Below are positions 1 to 8,091 of a stretch of DNA of 34,466 bases, piece by piece. The position numbers and the translations under genes were made by a program. The number at the start of each line of letters is the position of its first letter. Within the stretch, counting starts at the first letter, position 1. The notes under the pieces are model-generated. The model was given only the letters and a program-made list of their open reading frames with translations, had not been told where the DNA came from and did no database searches. This stretch comes from an uncultured Bacteroidales bacterium (GTDB lineage Bacteria > Bacteroidota > Bacteroidia > Bacteroidales > Paludibacteraceae), in the NCBI GenBank assembly GCA_934692905.1, contig CAKUUM010000021.1, positions 1 through 34,466 of the forward strand, given 5' to 3'.

Positions 1-1137
1 GAACTGCACACGCCCATCCTTTTGCGTGTCACTACCCGCATGGCTCACTCGCGTGCCGTTGTCGAGACCGCTGACAACACACCTGTTCAGAACGAGATGT
101 CCTTGCCCGAGAACGTACAGCACTTTATCCTGTTGCCGGCATTCGCAAAGAAAAACTACGCCGAACTCGTAGCCGCACAACCCACATTCGTGCACAAGAG
201 CGAGACCTCGGCTTTCAATTCCTATGTCAAAGGCACGCACCCCGAGCGCGGTATCATCACCACGGGTATTGCATACAACTACCTTATGGAGAACTACCAA
301 CCTGCTATGGGCTGCTCTATCCTCAAGGTCGCTCAGTACCCGCTGCCCGTTGCCCTCATCAACCAAATGGTGGCTGACGGCGCAAAGGAAATCCTCGTCA
401 TCGAAGAGGGGCAACCCGTCGTTGAGGAACTCATCCACGGACTCGTGCCTTCCTCCATCGCAGTCAAAGGACGCCTTACGGGCAACCTGCCGCGTATGGG
501 CGAACTCACACCCGACAGCGTACGTCTGGCTATCGGTCTCGATGCGCTGCCCAACCGCGACACCGACAATCTGGTTGTCAGCCGTCCGCCTGCACTGTGC
601 CAAGGTTGTGGACACCGCGATATGTATGCTGCCCTTAACGAGGTCGCACGCGAGTACCCGCAACCCCGTATCTTCGGCGACATCGGCTGCTACACGCTGG
701 GTGCCCTCTCGCCATTCCACGCTATCCATGCGTGTGTGGAGATGGGAGCCTCTATCACCATGGCGAAAGGCGCTGCCGATGCAGGTCAGCACCCCGCTAT
801 TGCCGTTATCGGTGACTCCACGTTCACTCACTCGGGCATGACGGGACTCTTGGACTGCGTCAACAGCAATGCCAACGTAGTGGTACTTATCTCCGACAAC
901 CTCACCACGGGTATGACGGGCGGACAGGACTCTGCCGGTACGGGTCGTCTCGAGCAGATTTGCTACGGCGTCGGCGTAGAGAAAGAGCACGTACGTGTAG
1001 TAGTGCCCCTGCCCAAGAACATGGACGAGATTAAGAATGTGCTCCGCGAGGAGATTGACTACCCGGGCACTTCCGTAGTAATCGCACGCCGCGAGTGTAT
1101 CCAGACGCTCAAACGCCACTTGAAAGCAAAAAAGTAA
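1..1137 (+). CDS. iorA: Indolepyruvate:ferredoxin oxidoreductase, alpha subunit (5' partial)
   Basis: The reading frame is open from base 1, so the N-terminus lies outside the window. The product oxidatively decarboxylates aryl-pyruvates from aromatic amino acids to acyl-CoA, passing electrons to ferredoxin in the cytoplasm. The thiamine-diphosphate domain is clear: CQGCGHRDMY, GDIGCYTLG, GDSTFTHSGMTG and NLTTGMTGGQ, the usual C-terminal half of IorA. The protein ends soon after, at RECIQTLKRHLKAKK. No CxxCxxC ferredoxin domain follows, although many archaeal and proteobacterial IorA proteins end with two 4Fe-4S clusters; this is a short-form subunit. iorB begins 22 bp downstream, so the two are one operon. 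The family call is firm; aromatic versus branched-chain substrate preference is inferred from the IorA/IorB pairing. Confidence 0.93.
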   Translation, partial: ELHTPILLRVTTRMAHSRAVVETADNTPVQNEMSLPENVQHFILLPAFAKKNYAELVAAQPTFVHKSETSAFNSYVKGTHPERGIITTGIAYNYLMENYQPAMGCSILKVAQYPLPVALINQMVADGAKEILVIEEGQPVVEELIHGLVPSSIAVKGRLTGNLPRMGELTPDSVRLAIGLDALPNRDTDNLVVSRPPALCQGCGHRDMYAALNEVAREYPQPRIFGDIGCYTLGALSPFHAIHACVEMGASITMAKGAADAGQHPAIAVIGDSTFTHSGMTGLLDCVNSNANVVVLISDNLTTGMTGGQDSAGTGRLEQICYGVGVEKEHVRVVVPLPKNMDEIKNVLREEIDYPGTSVVIARRECIQTLKRHLKAKK

Positions 1138-1159
1138 ACCAATAAATCGCAAATACAAT

Positions 1160-1741
1160 ATGAAAAAAGATATTATTTTAGCAGGTGTCGGAGGACAAGG
1201 TATCCTCTCTATTGCTACAGTCATTGGTGAAGCCGCTTTGGCAGAGGGTTTGTATCTCAAGCAAGCCGAGGTACACGGTATGAGTCAGCGTGGTGGTGAC
1301 GTGCAGTCCAACCTCCGTCTCTCGTCCGAACCCATCCACTCGGACCTGATTCCCGTTGGCGGAGCCGACCTTATCATCTCGTTGGAGCCGATGGAGGCGT
1401 TGCGCTACTTGCCGTATCTCAAACCAGAAGGCTGGATTGTCACATCGTCTGTGCCTTTCGTCAATATCCCCAACTATCCTGAATTGGAAGAGGTTATCCG
1501 CCATATCGAGTCGCATCACAACCATGTCCTCTTGGACGTGGAAGCCCTTGCCAAAGAGGCAGGCGCACCCTCACAGGCGGCTAACATGGTGCTTCTTGGC
1601 GCAGCCATTCCTATGTTGGGTATCGACCACGACAAGATGATTGCCGGAGTGCAGCGTGTCTTCGCCCGTAAAGGCGATGCCATCGTCCAAAGCAACGTCT
1701 CCGCCGTTGAAGCCGGCTATCGCAACTCGAAGCACAACTAA
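1160..1741 (+). CDS. iorB: Indolepyruvate:ferredoxin oxidoreductase, beta subunit
   Basis: This 193-residue protein matches the usual length of IorB, the pyruvate-ferredoxin oxidoreductase gamma-type domain. The N-terminus shows the family motif ILAGVGGQGILSIATVIGEA, followed by AEVHGMSQRGGDVQSNLRLS, which is typical of this subunit. It pairs with the alpha subunit upstream (22 bp gap) to form the complete oxidoreductase. The ATG at 1160 is the natural start because the glycine-rich motif begins a few residues later. A strong hairpin terminator lies about 70 bp after the stop, ending the operon. Confidence 0.93.
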   Translation: MKKDIILAGVGGQGILSIATVIGEAALAEGLYLKQAEVHGMSQRGGDVQSNLRLSSEPIHSDLIPVGGADLIISLEPMEALRYLPYLKPEGWIVTSSVPFVNIPNYPELEEVIRHIESHHNHVLLDVEALAKEAGAPSQAANMVLLGAAIPMLGIDHDKMIAGVQRVFARKGDAIVQSNVSAVEAGYRNSKHN

Positions 1742-1810
1742 CACCACCACTATAATATAGCGTAAGTGCTATAGTAAGACTGCTAACCTAATCGGTTTGG
1801 TTCTAAATTC

Positions 1811-1850
1811 TAAAGAGGCTGCCCGCACGTCCGGACAGCCTCTTTTAAAA
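1811..1850 (+). terminator. Rho-independent terminator of iorAB
   Basis: AAAGAGGCTG pairs with CAGCCTCTTT, with inner G/C pairs and a short loop around CACGT. The 3' arm ends in TCTTTT. It lies about 70 bp downstream of the iorB stop. Confidence 0.88.
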
Positions 1851-2107
1851 AGTCAAGGAACGCTTATAAATATATAAATATCAATCAGTTAATATATTCA
1901 GCAACTAAGTTAACGCACCAACATTAATTAGAGATTTTAGGGTGAAAAGAATGCAGGCTATAGTATCGCCCTGCTAAGAAACAATAAGGAATGATTGAAA
2001 AGAGAATACCGCACCACAATATAGAAGAGAGAGAGTATCGCAATCCAGAAAAGAGAGTACCACAATCCACGGAATGAGTACCCTGATTACGGAAAAAACA
2101 GAGAAGG
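1851..2107. other. Non-coding spacer with a degenerate purine-rich repeat
   Basis: No credible gene lies between the iorAB terminator and the tatA promoter. From about 1997 to 2093 there are roughly four degenerate units of 23-27 bp, built on GAAAAGAGAGTACC followed by CACAATCCA-like sequence. The similarity decays along the array. No function is evident. Confidence 0.5.
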
Positions 2108-2139
2108 TTTGTAGATGTTCGTTTTTTGTAGTACCTTTG
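2108..2139 (+). promoter_or_regulatory. Bacteroidota-type promoter for tatA-tatC
   Basis: TTTG at 2108-2111 and TACCTTTG at 2132-2139 are separated by 20 bp, matching the -33/-7 consensus of the Bacteroidota primary sigma factor. Transcription should start near 2146, giving a leader of about 70 nt before tatA. Confidence 0.78.
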
Positions 2140-2218
2140 TCATGCCTTTTAGCAACCTGACGCATAAAAAGCAATTATTAACATGTAAATACAACAATAA
2201 CGTACAAAATACAACAAT

Positions 2219-2473
2219 ATGTTTGGCATTGGATTACCTGAAATCATCTTTATCGCACTCATCGTGCTGCTGTTCTTCGGCGGCAAGAAGATACCCGAAC
2301 TGATGCGCGGTTTGGGCAAGGGCGTGCGCAGTTTCAAGGACGGCATGAACGACATTCAGAACGAAGTGGAGAAAGCCGACCCGACCAAAACCGACAGCAC
2401 CCAAAAAGCAAGCGACACCAAGGCGGACACCTCTGCTACGACCGGCGGAAAGGCGGACACCAAGCAAGACTGA
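2219..2473 (+). CDS. tatA: Sec-independent (Tat) translocase subunit TatA/E
   Basis: This 84-residue protein has the TatA architecture: a short N-terminus (MFGIGLPE), one transmembrane helix at about residues 6-21 (IIFIALIVLLFFGGKKIPEL), the hinge glycines, an amphipathic helix (about 25-45, RGLGKGVRSFKDGMND) and a charged, lysine/aspartate/threonine-rich tail. TatA multimers form the pore that exports folded proteins across the inner membrane. tatC follows 11 bp downstream. The window shows no tatB, consistent with the minimal TatA-TatC system common in this phylum. The phenylalanine after the first glycine and the FGGKKIPEL segment support TatA rather than TatB. Confidence 0.93.
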   Translation: MFGIGLPEIIFIALIVLLFFGGKKIPELMRGLGKGVRSFKDGMNDIQNEVEKADPTKTDSTQKASDTKADTSATTGGKADTKQD

Positions 2474-2484
2474 CCCAGCCCGAT

Positions 2485-3258
2485 ATGGAGGAACAGATGT
2501 CGTTTTGGGAACATCTCGACGTGCTGCGCGGAGTGCTTATCCGCATAGCCGTTGTGGCGTTGGCGTGCGCGGTGGTGGCGTTCTGCTTCAAGGACAGCCT
2601 CTTTGCGCTGATGCTGGCTCCCAACAGCCCCGACTTCTTCCTCTACCGCCTGTTGGCGCACGTGCTGCCCGCCGATGCGTTGCCGACTGCTGCCATCGAG
2701 ATTATCAATACGGGGCTGGCAGACCAGTTCACGATTCATATCAAGACCGCCTGCTATGTGGGGCTGCTGTGCGCCTCGCCGTATATCTTGTATGTGCTGC
2801 TGCGCTTCGTCGCGCCCGCACTCTACGAACGCGAGAAACACTATGTCTATCGCCTTGTGGGTTGGGGGTATCTGCTGTTTATGGTGGGCGTGGTGCTGTG
2901 CTATTGTGTCATCTTTCCGTTTGCGTTCCGGTTTCTCGGCACGTACCAAGTCAGCGCCGATGTCACCAACAGGATTACGCTGCAGTCGTATATGTCCACG
3001 CTGTGGACGATGCTCCTGCTGATGGGGCTGCTGTTCGAGGTGCCGATAGTCTGCTGGACGCTCGGACGGATGGGGCTGCTCTCCTCGCCCCTTATGCGCC
3101 GCTACCGCCGCCATGTGGTGGTGGCTATCCTTGTCGTCGCCGCCGTCATCACACCCACCACCGATATCTTCACGCTGCTGCTGACGGCTGTGCCTATCTA
3201 TCTGCTGTACGAAGTGAGTATTCTGCTTGTGCCGAGAGGAAGGCTGATTGATAAATAA
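2485..3258 (+). CDS. tatC: Sec-independent protein translocase TatC
   Basis: TatC is the polytopic receptor that binds twin-arginine signal peptides. This 257-residue protein has the family's usual length and six hydrophobic segments. It begins with the conserved MSFWEHLDVLRGVLIR cytoplasmic entry, corresponding to the family motif FxxHLxELRxR. Later landmarks are APALYEREKHYVYR before the third helix, FRFLGTY in the periplasmic loop, FEVPIV, and a C-terminal AVITPTTDIFTLLLTAVPIYLLYE, close to the family signature ASxTPDxxS/TQ. The start at ATG 2485 lies 11 bp after the tatA stop, so the two genes are translationally linked. Confidence 0.95.
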   Translation: MEEQMSFWEHLDVLRGVLIRIAVVALACAVVAFCFKDSLFALMLAPNSPDFFLYRLLAHVLPADALPTAAIEIINTGLADQFTIHIKTACYVGLLCASPYILYVLLRFVAPALYEREKHYVYRLVGWGYLLFMVGVVLCYCVIFPFAFRFLGTYQVSADVTNRITLQSYMSTLWTMLLLMGLLFEVPIVCWTLGRMGLLSSPLMRRYRRHVVVAILVVAAVITPTTDIFTLLLTAVPIYLLYEVSILLVPRGRLIDK

Positions 3259-3270
3259 ACCTTTGATTAT

Positions 3271-3864
3271 ATGAGAAGTGAATTAGAGAAATGCATGGCA
3301 GGCGAGAAGTTCACGGGAGACGACTCGACCACGGGGCTTGCGCTGCATGCCAAACGGCTGGTCAGACAACTGAACAGTTGCGACTATGCGGACGAGGAAA
3401 GCAAACAAACCATTCTGAAAGAGTTGTTCGGGAGCGTTGGCGAACACGTGCATGTGGATATTGATTTCCATTGCGAGTTCGGGAAGAATATCCACATTGG
3501 TAACCAAGTGATTATCAACATGAACTGCACCTTTGTGGATGACAACCGGATAGACATCGGCAACCGCGTGCTGATTGCGTCCGATGTGAAGATGTACACC
3601 GCCACGCACTCGACCGACCCGTCGGTGCGCAACCATAGTGAGAACCCGAATCCCGCTTTCTGGTGCAGGACTTACGCACATCCTATCCGTATTGAGGACG
3701 AGGTATGGATTGGCGGAGGCGCAATACTGCTGCCAGGCGTGACCATAGGCAAGGGTAGCGTCATCGGGGCGGGTGCCGTGGTGACAAGGGATATACCACC
3801 CTACTCCGTGGCTGTGGGCAACCCCGCAAAGGTGATAAAGCAGATAGAGCACACAGACGAATAA
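3271..3864 (+). CDS. Maltose/galactoside-type O-acetyltransferase (left-handed beta-helix)
   Basis: This 197-residue protein belongs to the NodL/LacA/Maa family of acetyl-CoA-dependent sugar O-acetyltransferases. It shows the N-terminal mac-type helix (LEKCMAGEKF), hexapeptide-repeat strands (NIHIGNQVIINMNCTFVD, IDIGNRVLIASDVKMYT), the catalytic histidine in ATHSTDP (about H113), the IRIEDEVWIGGGAILLPGV coil and the ending GAGAVVTRDIPPYSVAVGNP. Its physiological acceptor cannot be read from sequence. The start lies 12 bp after tatC and no promoter is visible between them, so it is probably cotranscribed with tatAC, although a functional link is not obvious. Confidence 0.9.
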   Translation: MRSELEKCMAGEKFTGDDSTTGLALHAKRLVRQLNSCDYADEESKQTILKELFGSVGEHVHVDIDFHCEFGKNIHIGNQVIINMNCTFVDDNRIDIGNRVLIASDVKMYTATHSTDPSVRNHSENPNPAFWCRTYAHPIRIEDEVWIGGGAILLPGVTIGKGSVIGAGAVVTRDIPPYSVAVGNPAKVIKQIEHTDE

Positions 3865-3917
3865 CCCTCTATCAGACTACACGTTCGCCCATCAAACCTT
3901 CTGCTCCGATTTGGCTT

Positions 3918-4078
3918 TTACCACCACCTGACCTCAAACCTATGCATGCCATCGGTGTAGGCATAGCCGATAGTCCAGCCGTGGTAGTCGCAGACGGCTT
4001 TGCGATGGCAAGACCCAAGCCGTTGCCTTTGCTGCTTAAAAGACTGTCCACAGAGTCGCAGCGGGTTGATAGAAACAC
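3918..4078 (-). pseudogene. Remnant of a sensor histidine kinase (C-terminal ATPase end, frameshifted)
   Basis: Read on the minus strand, one frame gives SSKGNGLGLAIAK, the G2 box of a histidine-kinase ATPase domain. A loss of one G near 3996-3999 then shifts the frame. The next frame continues as AVCDYHGWTIGYAYTDGMHRFEVRWW and stops at 3918-3920. This is the usual end of Bacteroidales sensor kinases, in which KAICDYHGW follows the G2 box. Restoring one base joins the two parts exactly. Nothing upstream of about 4078 on this strand reads as kinase, so only the last 45 or so residues remain. It is a dead fragment, not a gene. Confidence 0.72.
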
Positions 4079-4153
4079 AAGAGACAGCCCCCAGCAAGTA
4101 CGACTGCTTCCTTGCGTAAGTTCAACGAGGGTTTCGTAGGGACTATATCTGAC

Positions 4154-4192
4154 ACAAAAAGCAGGCGATTTTGTATTTCGTCTGCTTTTTGT
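4154..4192 (-). terminator. Hairpin terminator downstream of tRNA-Glu
   Basis: ACAAAAAGCAG (4154-4164) and CTGCTTTTTGT (4182-4192) form a perfect 11-bp stem, extended by three further pairs, with an 11-nt loop. On the minus strand it sits about 40 nt beyond the 3' end of the tRNA. The A/T block in the stem gives a U-rich 3' arm in either direction, so it may act on both strands. Confidence 0.72.
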
Positions 4193-4231
4193 CTGCTTCG
4201 TTCGTAAATCATTGATTTACAAACTTGCTTG

Positions 4232-4304
4232 TAGTGCTACCCGGACTCGAACCGGGGTTTACGGCGTGAGAGGCCGTTGTCCTAGGCCACTAGACGATAG
4301 CACC
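4232..4304 (-). tRNA. tRNA-Glu (anticodon CTC)
   Basis: The 73-nt minus-strand sequence folds as a complete cloverleaf. The acceptor stem is GGTGCTA with TAGCACT (a G-U first pair) and discriminator A. The D arm is GTCT/GGAC. The anticodon arm is ACGGC-CTCTCAC-GCCGT, placing CTC at 4268-4270. The T arm is CCCGG-TTCGAGT-CCGGG. CCA is not encoded. Anticodon CTC reads GAG (Glu). Confidence 0.95.
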
Positions 4305-4329
4305 CTATTGCTTTTCTCGAAAGCGGGTG

Positions 4330-4361
4330 CAAAGGTACTGCTTATTTCTGACATATGCAAA
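4330..4361 (-). promoter_or_regulatory. Promoter of tRNA-Glu
   Basis: On the minus strand TTTG (4358-4361) and TACCTTTG (4330-4337) are separated by 20 bp, a full consensus Bacteroidota promoter. Transcription should start about 20 nt before the mature tRNA. It is arranged back to back with the nadE promoter, 25 bp apart. Confidence 0.78.
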
Positions 4362-4386
4362 TAAGGAACGAAAAAAATGCATTTTT

Positions 4387-4417
4387 TTTGCCATCTCGCG
4401 AAAAATACGTACCTTTG
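4387..4417 (+). promoter_or_regulatory. Promoter of nadE-dsbD
   Basis: TTTG (4387-4390) and TACCTTTG (4410-4417) are spaced by 19 bp. Transcription should start near 4424, leaving a leader of about 33 nt before the nadE ATG at 4457. Confidence 0.78.
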
Positions 4418-4456
4418 CCGCAAATATAATGTGATAACTAGTACAAAACTTAACCT

Positions 4457-6388
4457 ATGGACAAAAATCTCGGATTTGTTCGCGTGGCAGCCGCCGTTCC
4501 CAATATGCGCGTGGCTGATTGCCATTACAACACCACCGAAATCAAACACCAAATCACCGAAGCACTGCAAGAGGGCGTGCAAGTGATTTGTTTCCCCGAA
4601 CTCTCTCTGACGGGCTACACCTGTGAGGACCTGTTCTTCACCCAACAATTGCAACAGAACACTCTGAAATGCCTTGAGGAGATATGTGCATATACCCGCA
4701 ATCAGCCGATTATAGTATTGGTAGGTGCCCCCTTGAAGGTGGATAATAACCTCTACAACTGCGCCTTCGTAATGACCGACGGCGAAGTGATTGGTGTAGT
4801 ACCAAAAGTCAATCTGCCCAACACGGGTGAGTTCTACGAGAAACGCTGGTTCACCTCGGGACGTGCCGCCATGGAGCATGCCACCAACGGGTTGCAACCA
4901 CGTATCCCGACCATCGAACTTTGGAGCGGCGATGTGCCGTTTGGTCCTGATTTGCTGTTTGTTACGCGCGACTACTGCTTTGGCATCGAGTTGTGTGAAG
5001 ACCTGTGGTCGCCTCTGCCTGTGAGCACGCAACTCGCCATTCAGGGTGCCGAAATCATCTTCAACCTGTCGAGCAGCAACTGCGTGACGGGCAAGCACGC
5101 TTTCCGCCGTCAGATGATTACCCAGCAGTCGGCACGTGTGCACTGCGGATATGTCTATACCTCGTCGGGTATCGGCGAATCAACCACCGACCTCGTGTTC
5201 AGTGGCAGTACCTATATTGCTGAAAACGGCGACCTCCTGGAGATGGGCGAGCGCTTCCAAATGGAGAGCACAATGGTGATTACCGAGATAGACATCGAGC
5301 GCCTGCGCATTGACCGCCAGCGAAATACGAACTTTACCAAGGACCAGCACGGGCACTACCGCAAAATCAATGTGGCTCCCATCGACTCCGAGTTCGGCTT
5401 TGTGGAGCCTATCCACCGGCATTTCTGCCCCACCCCCTTTGTACCCTGTGAAGCGGACAGCCTGAGTTACTGCGAAGACGTGTTCAGTATTCAGACTTGC
5501 GGACTCCTTCGCCGTTGGCAGCACACCAAAGCCGAGAGCCTTGTGGTGGGCATTTCGGGCGGATTGGACTCCACGTTGGCGTTGCTGGTGAGCGTACTGG
5601 CGGCAGACAGACTGGGCTATAGCCGCTCGCAGGTGATAGGCGTTACGATGCCCGGTTTCGGCACCAGCGACCGCACCTATCACAACGCCATCGCCCTTAT
5701 GGAGCAACTCGGCGTCAGCATTCACGAGATACCTATCCGCGATATGGCGACCCAGCACCTCCACGACATCGGGCATGACCTCGAGACGCACGACGTGACC
5801 TACGAGAACGCGCAGGCGCGCATACGCACGCTTGTATTGATGGATATGGCAAACCAATACAACGGACTTGTAGTGGGCACGGGCGACATGAGCGAACTGG
5901 CACTCGGTTGGGCAACCTATTGCGGCGACCAGATGTCGATGTACGGCGTGAATGCGGGCATTCCCAAAACCCTGGTGCGCTGTATGGTGCATCATGCCGC
6001 TGAGAACGTGTTTGGCGAAGAGGTACGCCGCATACTGCTCGACATTATCAATACGCCCGTCTCGCCCGAACTGCTGCCGCCTGACCAACAGGGTAATATC
6101 GCCCAAATCACCGAGGACAAGGTCGGACCTTACGAATTGCATGATTTCTTCCTATACTACTACCTTCGCTTCGGGTTTACCCGCGAAAAGATTGCCTACA
6201 TGGCTACTTTGGCTTTCGACGGGCAGTATAGCAACGAGGAAATCCACCATTGGTTGGACGTCTTCATGCACCGTTTCTACACGCAGCAGTTCAAGCGCAG
6301 TTGCCTGCCCGACGGACCGAAGGTGGTTGGCGTAAGCCTCTCACCACGAGGCGATTGGCGCATGCCGAGCGATGTGGGAGAAATATAA
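4457..6388 (+). CDS. nadE: Glutamine-dependent NAD+ synthetase
   Basis: This cytoplasmic enzyme amidates nicotinic acid adenine dinucleotide to NAD+, using glutamine and ATP. The 643-residue length fits the two-domain form. The N-terminal nitrilase-type glutaminase domain (about 5-290) shows its triad: Glu48 in CFPELSLTGYT, Lys117 in VVPKVNLPNTGEFYEKRWF, and Cys180 in FGIELCEDLW. The C-terminal synthetase domain (about 335-643) has the ATP pyrophosphatase loop GISGGLDST (367-373) and the GTGDMSELALGWATYCGDQM motif. It is therefore independent of free ammonia. dsbD follows after 32 bp with no visible promoter, so the two are probably cotranscribed. Confidence 0.96.
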   Translation: MDKNLGFVRVAAAVPNMRVADCHYNTTEIKHQITEALQEGVQVICFPELSLTGYTCEDLFFTQQLQQNTLKCLEEICAYTRNQPIIVLVGAPLKVDNNLYNCAFVMTDGEVIGVVPKVNLPNTGEFYEKRWFTSGRAAMEHATNGLQPRIPTIELWSGDVPFGPDLLFVTRDYCFGIELCEDLWSPLPVSTQLAIQGAEIIFNLSSSNCVTGKHAFRRQMITQQSARVHCGYVYTSSGIGESTTDLVFSGSTYIAENGDLLEMGERFQMESTMVITEIDIERLRIDRQRNTNFTKDQHGHYRKINVAPIDSEFGFVEPIHRHFCPTPFVPCEADSLSYCEDVFSIQTCGLLRRWQHTKAESLVVGISGGLDSTLALLVSVLAADRLGYSRSQVIGVTMPGFGTSDRTYHNAIALMEQLGVSIHEIPIRDMATQHLHDIGHDLETHDVTYENAQARIRTLVLMDMANQYNGLVVGTGDMSELALGWATYCGDQMSMYGVNAGIPKTLVRCMVHHAAENVFGEEVRRILLDIINTPVSPELLPPDQQGNIAQITEDKVGPYELHDFFLYYYLRFGFTREKIAYMATLAFDGQYSNEEIHHWLDVFMHRFYTQQFKRSCLPDGPKVVGVSLSPRGDWRMPSDVGEI

Positions 6389-6420
6389 TACACACCTTAT
6401 ATAAATAAGCCTTTCAAACT

Positions 6421-8085
6421 ATGAGCAAGCGGATTTGTATTTGTCTTTTGAGTATTGTGTTAGCGGTGAGTTCGCTGCAAGCGCAGATGGTGAATACTGT
6501 CCATTGGTCTGGCACACAAATGGGTGATAGTGTGCTGCTTACCGCCACCATCGATGCCGGTTGGCACATGACGCTGATTAGCATCAACGACTCCGCTGTC
6601 GGTATGGAGTATGGCGACACATACACCCTTGCTCTCCCCTATTCGGGACAGGACATTGCCATCCGCTACAACACCTGCAACGACCATATGTGCACCGCCC
6701 CCGAGGTCTGGCATTATGCGCAAGAGACCTCTATGGCAGCCACTACCACGCCGACAAGCACCGATACCAACCTATGGTGGATATTCCTTATGGGCTTGTT
6801 GGGTGGTCTGCTGGCGATATTCACGCCTTGCGTGTGGCCTATCATTCCGATGACTGTATCCTTCTTCCTCAAGCGCTCGGAGGAGCACGGTGTGCGCGAT
6901 GCCCTGCTCTACGGCTTGGCAATCATCGTCACCTATGTCGGGTTGGGGTTGCTGGTGACAGTTATCTTCGGCGCATCCGCTCTCAACGCATTGGCTACCA
7001 ACGCCATTGTTAATCTCTTCTTCTTTGTTTTATTGGTAGTCTTTGCGTTGTCTTTTTTTGGTCTGTTCGAGATTCAACTGCCCTCGTCATGGTCCACCAA
7101 GTTGGACGCCAAGGCCCGCAATACGAGTGGTATGCTCAGCATTCTGATGATGGCGCTGACGCTGGTTATCGTGTCGTTCTCATGCACGGGTCCCATCATA
7201 GGCACACTCCTCGTGGAGGCAGCAGGGCATAGCCTGTTGGCACCCGCCATCGGTATGTTGGGCTTCGCCATTGCGTTGGCACTGCCGTTCTCGCTCTTTG
7301 CGATGTTCCCGAAGTGGATGAAGCAGATGCCCAAGTCAGGCGGCTGGATGCAGTCGCTCAAGGTGGTGCTGGCTTTCGTCGAACTGGCACTCTCGCTCAA
7401 GTTCCTCAGCGTTGCCGACCTCGCTTATGGTTGGGGGATACTGCCGCGATGGCTGTTTATCGCTGTGTGGATAGCATGTTTCTGTGGCATTGGCGTGTAC
7501 CTGGTATGGGGTATCACCCGCGTCTCCACCACGCGCAAAGTCATTCGCAGCATCGTCATCATTGCCTCGTGGATCTTCACTGCATACCTTATCCCCGGAT
7601 TATGGGGTGCACCTGTCAAGGCGATTTCTGCTTTTGCACCGCCTATGCCCGTAGAGGGACGCGAGGTCTTCAATGACTACAATGAGGGGCTGCAATATGC
7701 TCTGCAGACGGGCAAACCTGTCCTTTTGGACTTTTCGGGCTATGGTTGTGTAAATTGCCGCAAGATGGAAGCATATGTCTTGGATGATGATTCTGTCAAG
7801 GCACGCCTCAACAACTACGTGGTAATCACGCTCTTTGTGGACGACAAGCAGCCCCGTGAGGTGAAACCTATCACAAGTGCTTTCGGCTTTGCCACCAATG
7901 ATGCACAACCTGCTGACACCAAGAAAGAGAGCATCGGAGACTACAACTCCCGCATCCAGCGCGAGCAATACGGTTCCAATGCGCAGCCGTTCTTCATCCA
8001 ACTCTCCCCACAAGGCACACCCGTCAGCGAACCTTATGCCTTCTCAACGTCTGTGGAAGACTTCCTTCGTTGGTTGAAATACTAA
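6421..8085 (+). CDS. dsbD: Thiol:disulfide interchange protein, DsbD family
   Basis: The product carries reducing equivalents across the inner membrane to periplasmic thiol proteins. It starts with a signal peptide (about 1-22, ending SSLQAQ). The N-terminal DsbD-alpha-like domain has the cysteine pair in NTCNDHMC (C86, C91). The membrane domain (about 118-395, roughly eight helices) holds the paired membrane cysteines in FTPCVWPIIPM (C137) and VSFSCTGPIIGT (C255). A C-terminal thioredoxin-like domain has the CVNC active site (443-446, in FSGYGCVNCRKMEAYV). All three redox modules are present, so it is a complete DsbD. It converges with the transglycosylase gene, leaving six bases between stops and no obvious terminator. 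Confidence 0.93.
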   Translation: MSKRICICLLSIVLAVSSLQAQMVNTVHWSGTQMGDSVLLTATIDAGWHMTLISINDSAVGMEYGDTYTLALPYSGQDIAIRYNTCNDHMCTAPEVWHYAQETSMAATTTPTSTDTNLWWIFLMGLLGGLLAIFTPCVWPIIPMTVSFFLKRSEEHGVRDALLYGLAIIVTYVGLGLLVTVIFGASALNALATNAIVNLFFFVLLVVFALSFFGLFEIQLPSSWSTKLDAKARNTSGMLSILMMALTLVIVSFSCTGPIIGTLLVEAAGHSLLAPAIGMLGFAIALALPFSLFAMFPKWMKQMPKSGGWMQSLKVVLAFVELALSLKFLSVADLAYGWGILPRWLFIAVWIACFCGIGVYLVWGITRVSTTRKVIRSIVIIASWIFTAYLIPGLWGAPVKAISAFAPPMPVEGREVFNDYNEGLQYALQTGKPVLLDFSGYGCVNCRKMEAYVLDDDSVKARLNNYVVITLFVDDKQPREVKPITSAFGFATNDAQPADTKKESIGDYNSRIQREQYGSNAQPFFIQLSPQGTPVSEPYAFSTSVEDFLRWLKY

Positions 8086-8091
8086 ACGACG

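Noticed and set aside
3942..4139. 65-codon + strand ORF after the acetyltransferase
   Set aside because: It overlaps the histidine-kinase remnant on the other strand, which explains its sequence.
5180..6142. 320-codon open frame on the - strand
   Set aside because: It is antisense to nadE, whose catalytic residues are all present in the + frame.
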